A DNA stretch of 43,893 bases from a virus, in the IMG/VR virus record IMGVR_UViG_3300037225_000060, positions 1 to 43,893 of that record; one strand, given 5' to 3'. Both the position numbers and the translations under genes were made by a program. Positions 1 to 7,995 of this stretch are shown piece after piece. Numbering within the stretch: position 1 is the stretch's first letter; each line of letters begins with the position of its first letter. The notes below the pieces were generated by a model, which ran no database searches, was not told the origin of the DNA, and was given only the letters and a program-made list of their open reading frames with translations.

Positions 1-127
1 AAGCGACCAACTTAACTAAGGAAGTCGCAAATGAAAAAGATAGAATTTCCGAAAGAGATTGACAGTCCTTTATCCGTATCAGACTTAATTCAAATCCATA
101 ATCAAGGGGTTACTAAGTTTCAAGAGA
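1..127. repeat. Left copy of 127-bp terminal overlap
   Basis: These bases are repeated exactly at 43767-43893. The copy contains the portal start codon and the end of the preceding small gene. A perfect 127-base end overlap is what an assembler leaves when it closes a circular contig at k=127, so it most likely shows that the genome is circular or circularly permuted rather than a packaged terminal repeat. Confidence 0.95.
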
Positions 128-2160
128 TTTGGGCTGAGGGGGATAAGAACGAAAGGTCATGGTTAGGCAAGAACTGGACTGAGCAGCAGGAACTTGACAT
201 TAGAAGTCAGAATAGGCAGCCATATTCCTTTCCTTTAATCGCTAATAAATTACAAATCATTTCAGCCACACAGAAGAAAACAAGAACCTCATTCAAGGTT
301 GAGGCTGTTTCAGATCCCAATGATGAGATTAAGGCAGATTTAGCAACCATTTTCATTAAAGATGTAGAAAAGCAATCAAAGTTTAAGTATTTAGAGTCAG
401 ATGTATTTGACAGGGGTTTAGCCATTAAATACGGTGTGTCGGAAGTTTACCTGGATTGGGTTAATGGTGCGAATATTCCTAAAGTCAGACTGGTAGATTG
501 GAAAAACTTCATTTGGGATTCAAACTCTAAATTATACGATAGGTCAGATTCATTATTCGATTGCAAGATTGAAAAACTATACCGCTATCAGTTAGAGCAG
601 CAGGGATTTGACACTAAACTCATTCCTACTCAAACAACCGGCTCATTTTTAGGACGTGAAATGTCAAATTATTACATTACTCACGCAAAAGACGGACACC
701 CCGAGTTTGACGTAATTACTTTATTTCATCACTATCAGAAGGTAAATAGAACTTACCATGTTTTAATCTTCCCTGATTCACAGAACTTATTAGGGCTTAC
801 GGATGTAACGGTAGGAAAGTACAGGTCAAAGAAAGAAGCTGAAGCGAAAGCAAAAGAATTAGATTGGGAATACATCTCAAGAGGACTTGCACCCGAGTCT
901 CACATTGAGGAGAAGAACGAACAAAGATATGATTATTATAAATTTGTTTATAATATGCTTTTAGAATATGACGAAACAGAACTTGAAAGAACACCGTTCA
1001 ATGTTTACTTTACTTTCTTCTTAGAGGGTGAATGTATATCTATGATGGATTTTTTAAGAAGTCCACAGATGTATATGGATAGAATCTTTTCACAGATTGA
1101 TTATTCATTAGGCAAGGCATTAAAGGGAGTAAAGGAATTAAATGTAAACGCTTTGGCTGAAGGGGAAACGCCCGAGACAGCACAAACGAAGATGAATAAA
1201 ACAGGAGGGGTAGTATTAAAACAAGGAACCGAGGATGTAATATCTACTCACGCAGAAGAGCAATTAAACCCCGCATATATGACCATGTTCGCTGTTATGC
1301 AGAATATATTAGAGGATTTGGGAGGAGGAAGATCATTCCAGGGACTTGCAGAGGGTAAAAGTGAATCCGGTGTTTCGGTAGAAGCCAAGAAACAGCAAGG
1401 ACAGATGATTGCACTTAATTTCGTAGATAACCTATCAAGATGGAAACAGGGATTAGGTGAAAATATTCTATGGTGGATTAAGAATTATGTTGATACCGAA
1501 AGATATATTAAGGTTCAAGGTGGAGCGTTAGACCCGCAAATGATTCAGATGTTACAGCAGAATAATATTTACGTTCCTTCAAACAGGGCTGATGGAGGAG
1601 GATATGTTAAGATAAACGATCCTGATAACCGGATGTCATTCTTAAATGATGCTGAACTTGAATTGGTGGTTACTGAAGCTGAGTTGACAGAAACAGAAAG
1701 ACAATTAAAATACATGCAGATGCAGGCAGCAGAGAAAGTTGATCCTACATTAGCACAGTCTCAAGTTTGGTTAGAAACTAAATTAAAGTATATGGACATT
1801 GACGCTTCCACAAGACAGAAACTTTTACAGGAACGCCAACAGATTATGCAACAAAATATGCAAATGCAACAGCAACAGATGCAATTACAACAATCACAAT
1901 TTCAACAGCAACAACAATTACAGAAAGCTGAAATCCTAATGAAGATGCACATAGCAGACTCAGCGCCTAAAGTAGTCATGGCTTATAAGGATACACCTAA
2001 TGATATTAAACGTCAATTAGAACTTGAAGCCGGATTAAATCCAAGCACACAACCGGATAAAAATAGTAATACACCAATTAAACCCGTAGGAGGAACTAAT
2101 GGGAGCAATAACAAACCTGTTAAAAAGTCCAATAAAGATAAAGCCCTCCAAGAAGGGTAG
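31..2160 (+). CDS. Portal protein
   Basis: 709-residue portal protein, the dodecameric ring at one capsid vertex through which DNA is packaged and ejected. The call rests on size, position directly after the terminase genes across the circle, and a sequence resembling podovirus portals: an N-terminal region opening on lipid-free alpha/beta sequence, a region near residues 340-470 typical of portal wing/stem segments, and a very Gln-rich helical stretch at about 595-640 followed by a polar, low-complexity tail rich in Asn, Lys and Pro. A long Q-rich C-terminal barrel-like segment is known from P22-type portals. AAGGAAG lies just upstream of the ATG. The 62-residue gene before it (43640-43828) overlaps its start by 32 bases. 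Confidence 0.85.
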   Translation: MKKIEFPKEIDSPLSVSDLIQIHNQGVTKFQEIWAEGDKNERSWLGKNWTEQQELDIRSQNRQPYSFPLIANKLQIISATQKKTRTSFKVEAVSDPNDEIKADLATIFIKDVEKQSKFKYLESDVFDRGLAIKYGVSEVYLDWVNGANIPKVRLVDWKNFIWDSNSKLYDRSDSLFDCKIEKLYRYQLEQQGFDTKLIPTQTTGSFLGREMSNYYITHAKDGHPEFDVITLFHHYQKVNRTYHVLIFPDSQNLLGLTDVTVGKYRSKKEAEAKAKELDWEYISRGLAPESHIEEKNEQRYDYYKFVYNMLLEYDETELERTPFNVYFTFFLEGECISMMDFLRSPQMYMDRIFSQIDYSLGKALKGVKELNVNALAEGETPETAQTKMNKTGGVVLKQGTEDVISTHAEEQLNPAYMTMFAVMQNILEDLGGGRSFQGLAEGKSESGVSVEAKKQQGQMIALNFVDNLSRWKQGLGENILWWIKNYVDTERYIKVQGGALDPQMIQMLQQNNIYVPSNRADGGGYVKINDPDNRMSFLNDAELELVVTEAELTETERQLKYMQMQAAEKVDPTLAQSQVWLETKLKYMDIDASTRQKLLQERQQIMQQNMQMQQQQMQLQQSQFQQQQQLQKAEILMKMHIADSAPKVVMAYKDTPNDIKRQLELEAGLNPSTQPDKNSNTPIKPVGGTNGSNNKPVKKSNKDKALQEG

Positions 2161-2293
2161 TTTACATAAAGCATTGGGAATACCGCAAGGGAATAAAATC
2201 CCTTCAAATAAATTAGCGGTTAAACCTACTGATTCGCCTATAATCAAGAAGAAGAAAATATTTGCCTTGAACTCTAAAAAATGGAATCACTAA
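2099..2293 (+). CDS. Small conserved phage protein after portal
   Basis: 64-residue basic protein beginning inside the last codons of the portal gene (62-base overlap, other frame). It is real rather than a shadow: an AGGAGG site sits five bases before its ATG, and it has the pattern K-G-S-L-H-K-A-L-G-I-P, a Pro/Lys middle and an F-A-x-N-x-x-K-W end, which I recognise from small phage proteins encoded next to portal genes. Function unknown. Its position suggests a small head-completion or virion-associated role (inference). Confidence 0.75.
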   Translation: MGAITNLLKSPIKIKPSKKGSLHKALGIPQGNKIPSNKLAVKPTDSPIIKKKKIFALNSKKWNH

Positions 2294-2464
2294 ATGACCG
2301 CCCCATCCTCAGAGTTATATGATATAATCATGGACACGATTGATGCAAATGAGGAATTGACTGTTTGTGAGGTTATTTATGTCATTGAAAGAGTTAAACA
2401 CGAATTGATGCAAGGTGTTGACAGGACAGAAAAGGAAGAAAAGGAAAATGAGGATGAGAAGTAG
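2294..2464 (+). CDS. Small acidic hypothetical protein
   Basis: 56 residues, starting next to the TAA of the previous gene (stop 2291-2293, ATG 2294-2296), with a strongly charged Glu/Lys C-terminal tail and a predicted helical middle. It ends exactly where promoter 2465-2502 begins. No family recognised. It is supported by tight packing and lack of any better frame; expression from the portal operon is likely. Confidence 0.55.
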   Translation: MTAPSSELYDIIMDTIDANEELTVCEVIYVIERVKHELMQGVDRTEKEEKENEDEK

Positions 2465-2502
2465 TTTCGACTTTATTTGTATGTATAAAAGATTTAATTT
2501 TG
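2465..2502 (+). promoter_or_regulatory. Late promoter, copy 1
   Basis: TTTCGACTTTA at 2465-2475, then exactly 19 bases, then TAATTTTG at 2495-2502. The same two elements with identical spacing occur at 3392, 24143 and 40973. The second element matches the Bacteroidota -7 consensus TAnnTTTG, so transcription would start a few bases after 2502, about 30 bases before the gene at 2538. Confidence 0.8.
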
Positions 2503-2537
2503 TATAAGAAATCAAAATAAAATAAGGAATCAGAAAA

Positions 2538-2849
2538 ATGGAACTATGGCTTTATATACTCACCGCAGTTTTAGCAATTCATGTTGTTTGTTTTTGGCTC
2601 TATGTTGCCACAGATAGACCAACAGACATTAATGAAGGATTACTCAAACATCAAGCCCACACCCTACATCACCTAATCCAATACTTCGGGTTAAATTTTG
2701 AAATGTTAAATAATTATGGGGGATGGAAACCTATTGGAGACACAAAGAATGGTAAACTTGATATGATAGAACAAAAGATTAAGGCATTAGAAGAATATAA
2801 TAATATAAGGTTTCCTCAAAACAAATCTCTATACATGAGGGTTAAATGA
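2538..2849 (+). CDS. Small single-span membrane protein
   Basis: 103 residues with one N-terminal transmembrane segment (about residues 3-24, rich in Leu, Val, Phe and Trp) and a soluble C-terminal part with a His-rich patch near residues 37-47 and a predicted helix at 73-92. It is the first gene after late promoter copy 1 and has a GGAAT-type ribosome site. No family recognised. It overlaps the next small gene by ATGA, so the three genes 2538-3285 are translationally coupled. Confidence 0.65.
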   Translation: MELWLYILTAVLAIHVVCFWLYVATDRPTDINEGLLKHQAHTLHHLIQYFGLNFEMLNNYGGWKPIGDTKNGKLDMIEQKIKALEEYNNIRFPQNKSLYMRVK

Positions 2850-2971
2850 AAAAGATCACACGCTTTTTGTATTTCAATCTCATAAGATATTTGGATATTT
2901 ATTATTGGAAGATTAAATGGGAACATCCCGACTATCACAAACAGCATCCCGATCACGAAGTAATAATATGA
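2846..2971 (+). CDS. Tiny hypothetical protein
   Basis: 41 residues, aromatic and basic in its first half (many Tyr, Phe, Trp, Lys and Arg) and His/Asp-rich in its second half. It starts within the stop of the previous gene (ATGA) and its own stop overlaps the next start (ATGA at 2968-2971). This double coupling is the main evidence that it is translated. Function unknown. Confidence 0.5.
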   Translation: MKKITRFLYFNLIRYLDIYYWKIKWEHPDYHKQHPDHEVII

Positions 2972-3285
2972 AACTCCTACTCAACATATTAAAATCCTTT
3001 CTCAAATGGTGGCGCAATGAATCTGATAAGACAGAGTATGTCTATTCCCCTATCACAAAAAAAGAGATTGTTGTGCCCGTGGGATTCATTAAGAACAGAG
3101 AAGAACAAGACCAAGACCTAATAAACTTCTTTATTCCGTATGCTGATAAGAACTGTAAACATTGCTATGGAACTGCAAATACGGGATGGGACGCCAAGCG
3201 AAATGCTTATGACATTTGCAGATGCGTAATAGTCAACATTGAAAAGGTAAAGGCACAACAAACATTACAGGGGCAAAGAAACTAA
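2968..3285 (+). CDS. Putative zinc-binding small protein
   Basis: 105 residues. I place the start at the ATG at 2968 rather than further upstream because it overlaps the preceding stop as ATGA. The protein opens with an amphipathic, Trp-containing helix and later carries C-x-x-C-Y-G (about residues 63-68) and C-R-C (about 85-87), a spacing like the CxxCxG zinc sites of DnaJ-type and small phage zinc-ribbon proteins. Metal binding is inferred; no specific function can be assigned. Confidence 0.6.
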   Translation: MKLLLNILKSFLKWWRNESDKTEYVYSPITKKEIVVPVGFIKNREEQDQDLINFFIPYADKNCKHCYGTANTGWDAKRNAYDICRCVIVNIEKVKAQQTLQGQRN

Positions 3286-3292
3286 ACCTAAC

Positions 3293-3388
3293 ATGATACC
3301 TAAAATAATTATTATAATAGTCCTTTTTGTATTCATATTAGTAATTATATCCGGCGTTATTATTATACTCAATGAACTAAAGAAATAA
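3293..3388 (+). CDS. 31-residue membrane peptide
   Basis: Thirty-one residues that are almost entirely Ile, Val, Leu and Phe, with a short Asn-Glu-Leu-Lys-Lys tail: a single membrane span. It ends three bases before late promoter copy 2. The ribosome site is weak. The all-hydrophobic composition across a full reading frame argues for a real peptide, but chance in AT-rich DNA cannot be excluded. Confidence 0.4.
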   Translation: MIPKIIIIIVLFVFILVIISGVIIILNELKK

Positions 3389-3391
3389 TAT

Positions 3392-3429
3392 TTTCGACTT
3401 TATTTATTTAATGTAAGTAAGTATTTTTA
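3392..3429 (+). promoter_or_regulatory. Late promoter, copy 2
   Basis: TTTCGACTTTA at 3392-3402, 19 bases, then TATTTTTA at 3422-3429. It follows a membrane-peptide stop and precedes the scaffold/capsid block. Predicted initiation falls at or almost at the ATG of the 57-residue frame at 3436, so that frame would be leaderless, or the promoter mainly serves the scaffold and capsid genes. Confidence 0.8.
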
Positions 3430-3435
3430 TCACTA

Positions 3436-3609
3436 ATGAGTCAGACACTTGAAATATCAGACATTACAGGGAAACTTCTCGCAACAATACAGGAGAAGGA
3501 TTTTAACAAAGATAAACCTTTAATAGTCAAGTTAAGGACTCCAGAGGAAGAAAAACCCTATCAATCAATGATTAAACAAACGAATAAGAATAAATTAGTA
3601 ATGAGTTAG
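3436..3609 (+). CDS. Small hypothetical protein, possibly leaderless
   Basis: 57-residue frame with a charged, mixed composition and no recognised family. There is no Shine-Dalgarno site. Its ATG lies seven bases after the -7 element of late promoter copy 2, so a transcript from it would have almost no leader. A rho-independent terminator follows at 3643. The arrangement promoter, short frame, terminator, scaffold gene could also be a short regulatory transcript. Confidence 0.45.
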   Translation: MSQTLEISDITGKLLATIQEKDFNKDKPLIVKLRTPEEEKPYQSMIKQTNKNKLVMS

Positions 3610-3642
3610 TTTTATACAACATATTTAAGCAAGGATTAAACC

Positions 3643-3677
3643 AAGCGCAATTTGAGAAATCAGGTTGCGCTTTTTTA
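3643..3677 (+). terminator. Rho-independent terminator before scaffold gene
   Basis: An 8-bp stem AAGCGCAA (3643-3650) and TTGCGCTT (3665-3672) with a 14-base loop, followed by a run of T. It sits between promoter copy 2 and the scaffold gene, so it may be partial, setting the ratio of the short transcript to the head-gene transcript. Confidence 0.8.
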
Positions 3678-3697
3678 TTAAATAACAGGAAACAATA

Positions 3698-4690
3698 ATG
3701 GACGACAACAAGGAAAAGGAACTGGAAGTCAAAGACCAAGAAAATGAGGAAGAACTCGATGAGCAATCTTCTGAATTTCAGTCTGATGACGAACAGCAAT
3801 CCATAGACCGAGTAGAAAGCCTACTTAAAAGTCAGGGAAAAGAAGTTGAGCAATCTGAAGTAACTGAAAAGGTTAAGAAACCCGAAGAAGTTACAGAAGA
3901 ACTCAAACCGGAAGTTCCTATGATTGACGAGGCATTAGCCTCACAATATCCCGTATTGAAACCTAATATAGGCAAACCACAGTCAATTATACCAGACCTA
4001 TATGCGAAACTTCAAAGGGAATTAACTAAACAAAGACAAAAGCCCCAACCCACAGAGATTAAGGAACCCGAATTAGGAGAAATGCCCGATCCGGTAGACG
4101 ATCCACAGGCTTTTAAGGAATGGCTCAAACAGGCAAGGGAAAGAGACAGAAAAGAGGCTAAAGATGAAGTTTTGAAAGAAATGGAATCCCGCCTTACACC
4201 TTTTCAGGAACAGGTTATTCAAAAGACCCAAGAGGATGTAAAATATGCAATCTCTGAAGATTTGAATGAATTTGTTGAGGAAGGTAAGTCTTTTGATTCT
4301 GATGAAGCTATCAACTATTGGAAAGAACAAAACGCCTCAAATTTGTATTTGGAGGATGGAGAATTGAACACGGATTTTACGCATTTCTATGACGTAAATC
4401 CTAAAAAGTTTGTTCAGGAAGTCACTAACCTTTACAGACTTAAACAGCTCACATCCAATAAACAAAAGACCGCAGAGGAAATCAAAGCCGATAAGTTGAA
4501 AACAGATGCCGAAGCGAAGAAAAAAGCAGCTGATTTGGTTGCTAAGAATATTCGGGATGCCAATAACTTAAAAACTAAAGATAAAGAATTAATCAGATTC
4601 AAAGTACCTGATGATCGTAAAGAATTAACCCCTGAGGAGAAGTTGTTAGGTGATGTCTATTCAATCACAGAACAAGAAAATAACGTTTAA
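3698..4690 (+). CDS. Capsid scaffolding protein
   Basis: 330 residues, very rich in Glu, Lys, Asp and Gln with almost no Cys, predicted largely helical and coiled-coil, with an acidic disordered N-terminus and a basic, Lys-rich helix near residues 255-290. It lies directly before the major capsid gene. This composition and position are typical of internal scaffolds that guide procapsid assembly and then leave. A head-protease function is not supported: no Ser/His/Asp motif is visible. An AGGA site precedes the ATG. Confidence 0.8.
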   Translation: MDDNKEKELEVKDQENEEELDEQSSEFQSDDEQQSIDRVESLLKSQGKEVEQSEVTEKVKKPEEVTEELKPEVPMIDEALASQYPVLKPNIGKPQSIIPDLYAKLQRELTKQRQKPQPTEIKEPELGEMPDPVDDPQAFKEWLKQARERDRKEAKDEVLKEMESRLTPFQEQVIQKTQEDVKYAISEDLNEFVEEGKSFDSDEAINYWKEQNASNLYLEDGELNTDFTHFYDVNPKKFVQEVTNLYRLKQLTSNKQKTAEEIKADKLKTDAEAKKKAADLVAKNIRDANNLKTKDKELIRFKVPDDRKELTPEEKLLGDVYSITEQENNV

Positions 4691-4701
4691 CAGGTAATAT
4701 T

Positions 4702-5895
4702 ATGGCATTCACAGGTGTAATTTCCGGTGTCAGGACTCAGGATAATGGCGTACTTGCTGCTAACCAACGCCCCGACATAGATACGACTCTAAAAGTTTTG
4801 GAACCGTATCAAACTCCATTTTTGCAATTTCTTTTCTTCTCAAACAAACAGAGTAAACCCGTTATAAATAAATCGGGTAAATTCTCATGGTTTGAGGATG
4901 AATATCAGCCCTATCAGACAACTATTAAAGCTGCTATCACAGCATCCACGACACTTTCATTAACGACTTCCAATATAACCGATATGACCATTTTCAAGGC
5001 TTATGATACGGTTTATATTGAAGATACTGATGAAATGGCTTACGTATCGGCTTCTTCAGCAGGTGCGACAGCAACACTTACAGCTATGGATGGCTCTACT
5101 TCTCTAACTTCGGTTGCAACAGTAGGATCTTATATTAAAATAATCGGTAGTGCTAATATCGAAAATAACAGCACACCCACTTTCATGTCAACTCAGGAAG
5201 TTGAAAAATATTCCTATTGTCAGATATTTGAAGAAGGCGTAGCTAATACAGGTAGAGATCAGGCGGGAGAGGCTTATACCGATGGCAAGACTCACGCTGA
5301 ATTAGTCCAGAAAAAGATGAAAGAAATGAAATTCCAATACGAAAGGGCTTTCATTTATAATCTTACTGCAGGAACAGCCGGTACAGGCGGGAACAAGAGA
5401 ACATGGACTATCGGACTATTAGGACGTTTAACTACTAATAAATCCGGCTATGATTCTTTAGACGAAACATTTTGGGATAATTATTTCGTTAATGTTTTCG
5501 CTAAAGGAACGGGTAAAAAAGCCCATTATTGCGGTTCAAATCAGTATCAGGCTATTCAGAACATCATAAAGAATAAACTAGGTGTAATGCCTAATTCATT
5601 CGTAACTAAATACGGTGTAAGGGTAGCTGAATACGAACATGGAATGGGAACAATCAAAATTATTTGGGATCCGGTTCTTGATGGTAAATTCGTTAATTGG
5701 GGAATAACCATTGACGAAGGTAACGTTAAAGGACGTCACATGGGCAATGATGATAAAGGCTCAAGGAAATTCAGAATCGAAGCTAATGTTCAGACTCCGG
5801 GAACTGATAGAAAGGAAACTAAATTGTTAGCTGATATAGGTGTCCAGATCGAACAGGAAGAAACAATGGGCATTCTGTATAAGAAAGCAGCTTAA
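4702..5895 (+). CDS. Major capsid protein, SU10/DUF5309-like
   Basis: 397 residues, HK97-fold coat protein. It resembles the SU10-type/DUF5309 family: N-terminal arm with P-D-I-D-T-T-L, a Trp-containing segment near residue 54, a Thr/Ser/Ala-rich insertion at about 70-150 (beta-rich insertion domain), a helical spine near 165-225 with E-R-A-F-I-Y-N, and a beta-rich C-terminal half including W-D-P-V-L-D-G. It follows the scaffold by 11 bases and is followed by a GC-rich hairpin at 5902. The fold assignment is by family resemblance and position. Confidence 0.85.
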   Translation: MAFTGVISGVRTQDNGVLAANQRPDIDTTLKVLEPYQTPFLQFLFFSNKQSKPVINKSGKFSWFEDEYQPYQTTIKAAITASTTLSLTTSNITDMTIFKAYDTVYIEDTDEMAYVSASSAGATATLTAMDGSTSLTSVATVGSYIKIIGSANIENNSTPTFMSTQEVEKYSYCQIFEEGVANTGRDQAGEAYTDGKTHAELVQKKMKEMKFQYERAFIYNLTAGTAGTGGNKRTWTIGLLGRLTTNKSGYDSLDETFWDNYFVNVFAKGTGKKAHYCGSNQYQAIQNIIKNKLGVMPNSFVTKYGVRVAEYEHGMGTIKIIWDPVLDGKFVNWGITIDEGNVKGRHMGNDDKGSRKFRIEANVQTPGTDRKETKLLADIGVQIEQEETMGILYKKAA

Positions 5896-5901
5896 TTAAA
5901 C

Positions 5902-5917
5902 GGGGTGGAAACACCCC
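5902..5917 (+). terminator. GAAA-loop hairpin after capsid gene
   Basis: GGGGTG (5902-5907), loop GAAA, CACCCC (5912-5917). There is no strong U-run after it, so it may be a partial terminator or an mRNA-stabilising 3' hairpin. Similar hairpins occur at 7424 and 33211. Confidence 0.65.
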
Positions 5918-5947
5918 ACTATTTATAAAATTCAAGGAATAATAAAA

Positions 5948-6388
5948 ATGTCAACTGAGGTAATGTTCACAAGCAAGCATAAAAAACTGCAAATTCAAAC
6001 CAAAGTGGAAACAGTTCAATTTCAACCTTCCGGTGCGTTAGGAATCTTTAAGACCTCAAATGAAGAACTCATAAATGCACTTCGAAGTGATAAGGAATAC
6101 GGCAAATCATTTGGAGATAAACCGGAGTTTCTAAGCAAATTTGGAAAGACAAAGGGTGTCATATATCAGGGACTTAACCCTGATGGAACACCCAAAATGG
6201 AAAGTGTTGAGGTAGATAGCAATGTAGTAAATGGTGTCCGAACTTCAGATAACCAGCCTAAATTTGCAGCCGAACCGAATAAAGATGAATTATTCCGTGA
6301 ATACATAAAACTTTCTAAGATTATTAAAAAATCAGACGAACAAAAAACTCGAATAACTGAACTTAAAACTGAACTTAAACTGGATTAA
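5948..6388 (+). CDS. Hypothetical head-associated protein
   Basis: 146 residues, soluble, charged, with a beta-rich start (residues 1-60), a linker containing V-I-Y-Q-G-L-N-P-D-G, and a Lys/Glu-rich C-terminal helix (about 108-146). AAGGAAT precedes the ATG. It sits between the capsid gene and two exported paralogues. No family recognised. Position suggests a capsid-associated or head-completion protein (inference). It lacks the signal peptide that its two downstream neighbours carry. Confidence 0.65.
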   Translation: MSTEVMFTSKHKKLQIQTKVETVQFQPSGALGIFKTSNEELINALRSDKEYGKSFGDKPEFLSKFGKTKGVIYQGLNPDGTPKMESVEVDSNVVNGVRTSDNQPKFAAEPNKDELFREYIKLSKIIKKSDEQKTRITELKTELKLD

Positions 6389-6391
6389 AAA

Positions 6392-6886
6392 ATGAAAAAA
6401 TTATTGCTCTTTATTGTGTTAATATTCTGCATTGGAATCCAAGCGCAGACATTGACAAAAAGTGAGTATGATAATTATACCGTTTATAACTATCAGCTTA
6501 CGACCTTCGGGAGTGATTCTGGTGGAACTGTTTACAGCCCCTGGATAACCACCGCCGGAATACTTCACTCGGATTTAACTAACAACCCCTTAACTTTGGG
6601 GTATGCTGGTTATCTAAGTTATGCTGCTAATCAAACATCACTATATACGATTAAGATTCAAGGCAGAATGACAACCGGATATACTTCAAACAATGCAACA
6701 GTAGCGACTATTGTTACGAATTATGTAGGGCGTTATGACACACTTTCTTTAACGACCACAACCCTGACGAATTATCATCCTGATCAGATTCGATTTGCGA
6801 TTACTGGCGCAGGGAATAACTCAGGGCAGAACCGTGTACGGATATGGCTAACATTACCGAAGTTCAAAAACTATATAGTGAAATAA
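6392..6886 (+). CDS. Exported beta-rich protein, paralogue A
   Basis: 164 residues. Residues 1-18 form a clear Sec signal peptide (MKK, then a Leu/Ile/Phe core) with a likely cut after I-Q-A and Gln at +1. The mature part is Thr/Tyr/Asn-rich and beta-predicted. It is a tandem paralogue of the next gene: shared blocks include F-G-S-D-S, G-T-V-Y-S-P-W-I, N-P-L-T, G-Y-A-G-Y, I-Q-G-R and a closing R-x-W-x-T-x-P-K. It lies between capsid and adaptor genes, where decoration or head-fibre genes usually sit, yet it appears to be secreted. Whether it is a virion part or a host-surface protein is open. Confidence 0.75.
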   Translation: MKKLLLFIVLIFCIGIQAQTLTKSEYDNYTVYNYQLTTFGSDSGGTVYSPWITTAGILHSDLTNNPLTLGYAGYLSYAANQTSLYTIKIQGRMTTGYTSNNATVATIVTNYVGRYDTLSLTTTTLTNYHPDQIRFAITGAGNNSGQNRVRIWLTLPKFKNYIVK

Positions 6887-6896
6887 GGGGGCTAAA

Positions 6897-7418
6897 ATGA
6901 AATATCTATTAGCCTTCTTAATGCTTCTGTTATTTACCGGATTATCTTATCCACAGTTGACAAAAGTAACTAATACCAATTATGACAATTATTGTTTTAA
7001 TATGGTATTCGGCTCAGACTCAAACGGAACGGTTTACTCTCCCTGGATTAAAGTTAAACCTCTGAATATAGACCTGATTAACAATCCCCTTACAGTAGGC
7101 TATGCCGGTTATGAGGATCTGACAACTTATCCTTATGAAGATACTACTTATTGTAATATTGTAATTCAAGGAAGACTCAACACTACTTATGCGAGTAATC
7201 CCATAGCAGCCGATACAATAGTATATCATTATCTAGGTATCAACGATTCATTATCGCTTGCAAGCGTCAATTTAAATAACTGGAAACCTGATGAAATCAG
7301 ATTTGCTGTTACAGGGCTTGGTACATACGGAACCGTAGGAACGAGGTCAACAGGCGCACACGCAAGAATAAGAGTATGGATAACTGTCCCTAAGTGGAAA
7401 GGTATAATTCTTAAATAA
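6897..7418 (+). CDS. Exported beta-rich protein, paralogue B
   Basis: 173 residues, tandem duplicate of the preceding gene with the same conserved blocks (F-G-S-D-S, G-T-V-Y-S-P-W-I, N-P-L-T-V-G-Y-A-G-Y, P-D-E-I-R-F-A-V-T-G, W-K-G-I-I-L-K end) and its own N-terminal signal peptide of about 19 residues; Gln is at or close to the mature start. AAGGGGG before the ATG is a strong ribosome site, so high expression is likely. A hairpin follows at 7424. The pair arose by duplication and has diverged considerably; function unknown. Confidence 0.75.
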   Translation: MKYLLAFLMLLLFTGLSYPQLTKVTNTNYDNYCFNMVFGSDSNGTVYSPWIKVKPLNIDLINNPLTVGYAGYEDLTTYPYEDTTYCNIVIQGRLNTTYASNPIAADTIVYHYLGINDSLSLASVNLNNWKPDEIRFAVTGLGTYGTVGTRSTGAHARIRVWITVPKWKGIILK

Positions 7419-7423
7419 TTAAC

Positions 7424-7439
7424 GGGGACGAAAGTCCCC
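7424..7439 (+). terminator. GAAA-loop hairpin after exported paralogue B
   Basis: GGGGAC (7424-7429), loop GAAA, GTCCCC (7434-7439), with no U-run. Same ACGGGG...GAAA...CCCCA design as the hairpin after the capsid gene; probably a partial terminator or 3' stabiliser. Confidence 0.6.
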
Positions 7440-7455
7440 AAATATAAGGAGGGTT

Positions 7456-7995
7456 ATGCTTTCTACTGAAATGCTCGCACGTTGCAGAAGCCTTGTAGAT
7501 GAAGACCAAGCGAGTTTCTGGAAAGATTCAGAAATCTATTCATGGCTTACAGACGGTCAGAATGATATAATAAAGCAACTTGTTTTAGGATGGGATAAGA
7601 TTTCTGTTTTACCCACACCGTTAAGACCTTTATTAAAACAATCCACAGGCACAACTACTGACAATCCCCCTACAATTCCCGTGCCGGAGGATTATGTTGA
7701 TTATGCAGATTTTCATTACAATAATCGTGCCTATCGGATAGTCTCTCCAAATGATACGTTCATTTTTCATAATAACGATTATTTGACTGAATGGGTAGAG
7801 TTTTATGCAGGAATATTGAAGGTTAATACTAATTTTCTTAATAAAACCTTTGAATTAAACTACATATCCAAACCCGCAAACATAGACGCAACTCACGAAG
7901 CAACCTTAGATATAAGATTCCATAATGACATAGTAGGTTATGCTTTCAAGCAGATGTTAATTAAAAACCAGAGTGGTGAAAATGTTACTCAGTGA
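7456..7995 (+). CDS. Head-tail adaptor protein, first
   Basis: 179 residues with the form of podovirus head-tail connector/adaptor proteins: an N-terminal helix bundle containing W-K-D-S-E-I-Y-S-W-L-T-D-G-Q-N-D-I (residues about 22-38), a Pro-rich V-P-E-D-Y-V-D-Y turn near 75-85, and a C-terminal beta/helix part. Such proteins bind under the portal and seal the head. TAAGGAGGG precedes the ATG, one of the strongest ribosome sites here. It overlaps the next gene by 14 bases, which has the same type of N-terminus, so the two probably form successive rings. Confidence 0.65.
   Translation: MLSTEMLARCRSLVDEDQASFWKDSEIYSWLTDGQNDIIKQLVLGWDKISVLPTPLRPLLKQSTGTTTDNPPTIPVPEDYVDYADFHYNNRAYRIVSPNDTFIFHNNDYLTEWVEFYAGILKVNTNFLNKTFELNYISKPANIDATHEATLDIRFHNDIVGYAFKQMLIKNQSGENVTQ

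Noticed and set aside
1-127. Terminal repeat as a packaged direct terminal repeat
   Set aside because: Its length equals a common maximum assembly k-mer and it falls inside coding sequence at an arbitrary place, so an assembly overlap is simpler.
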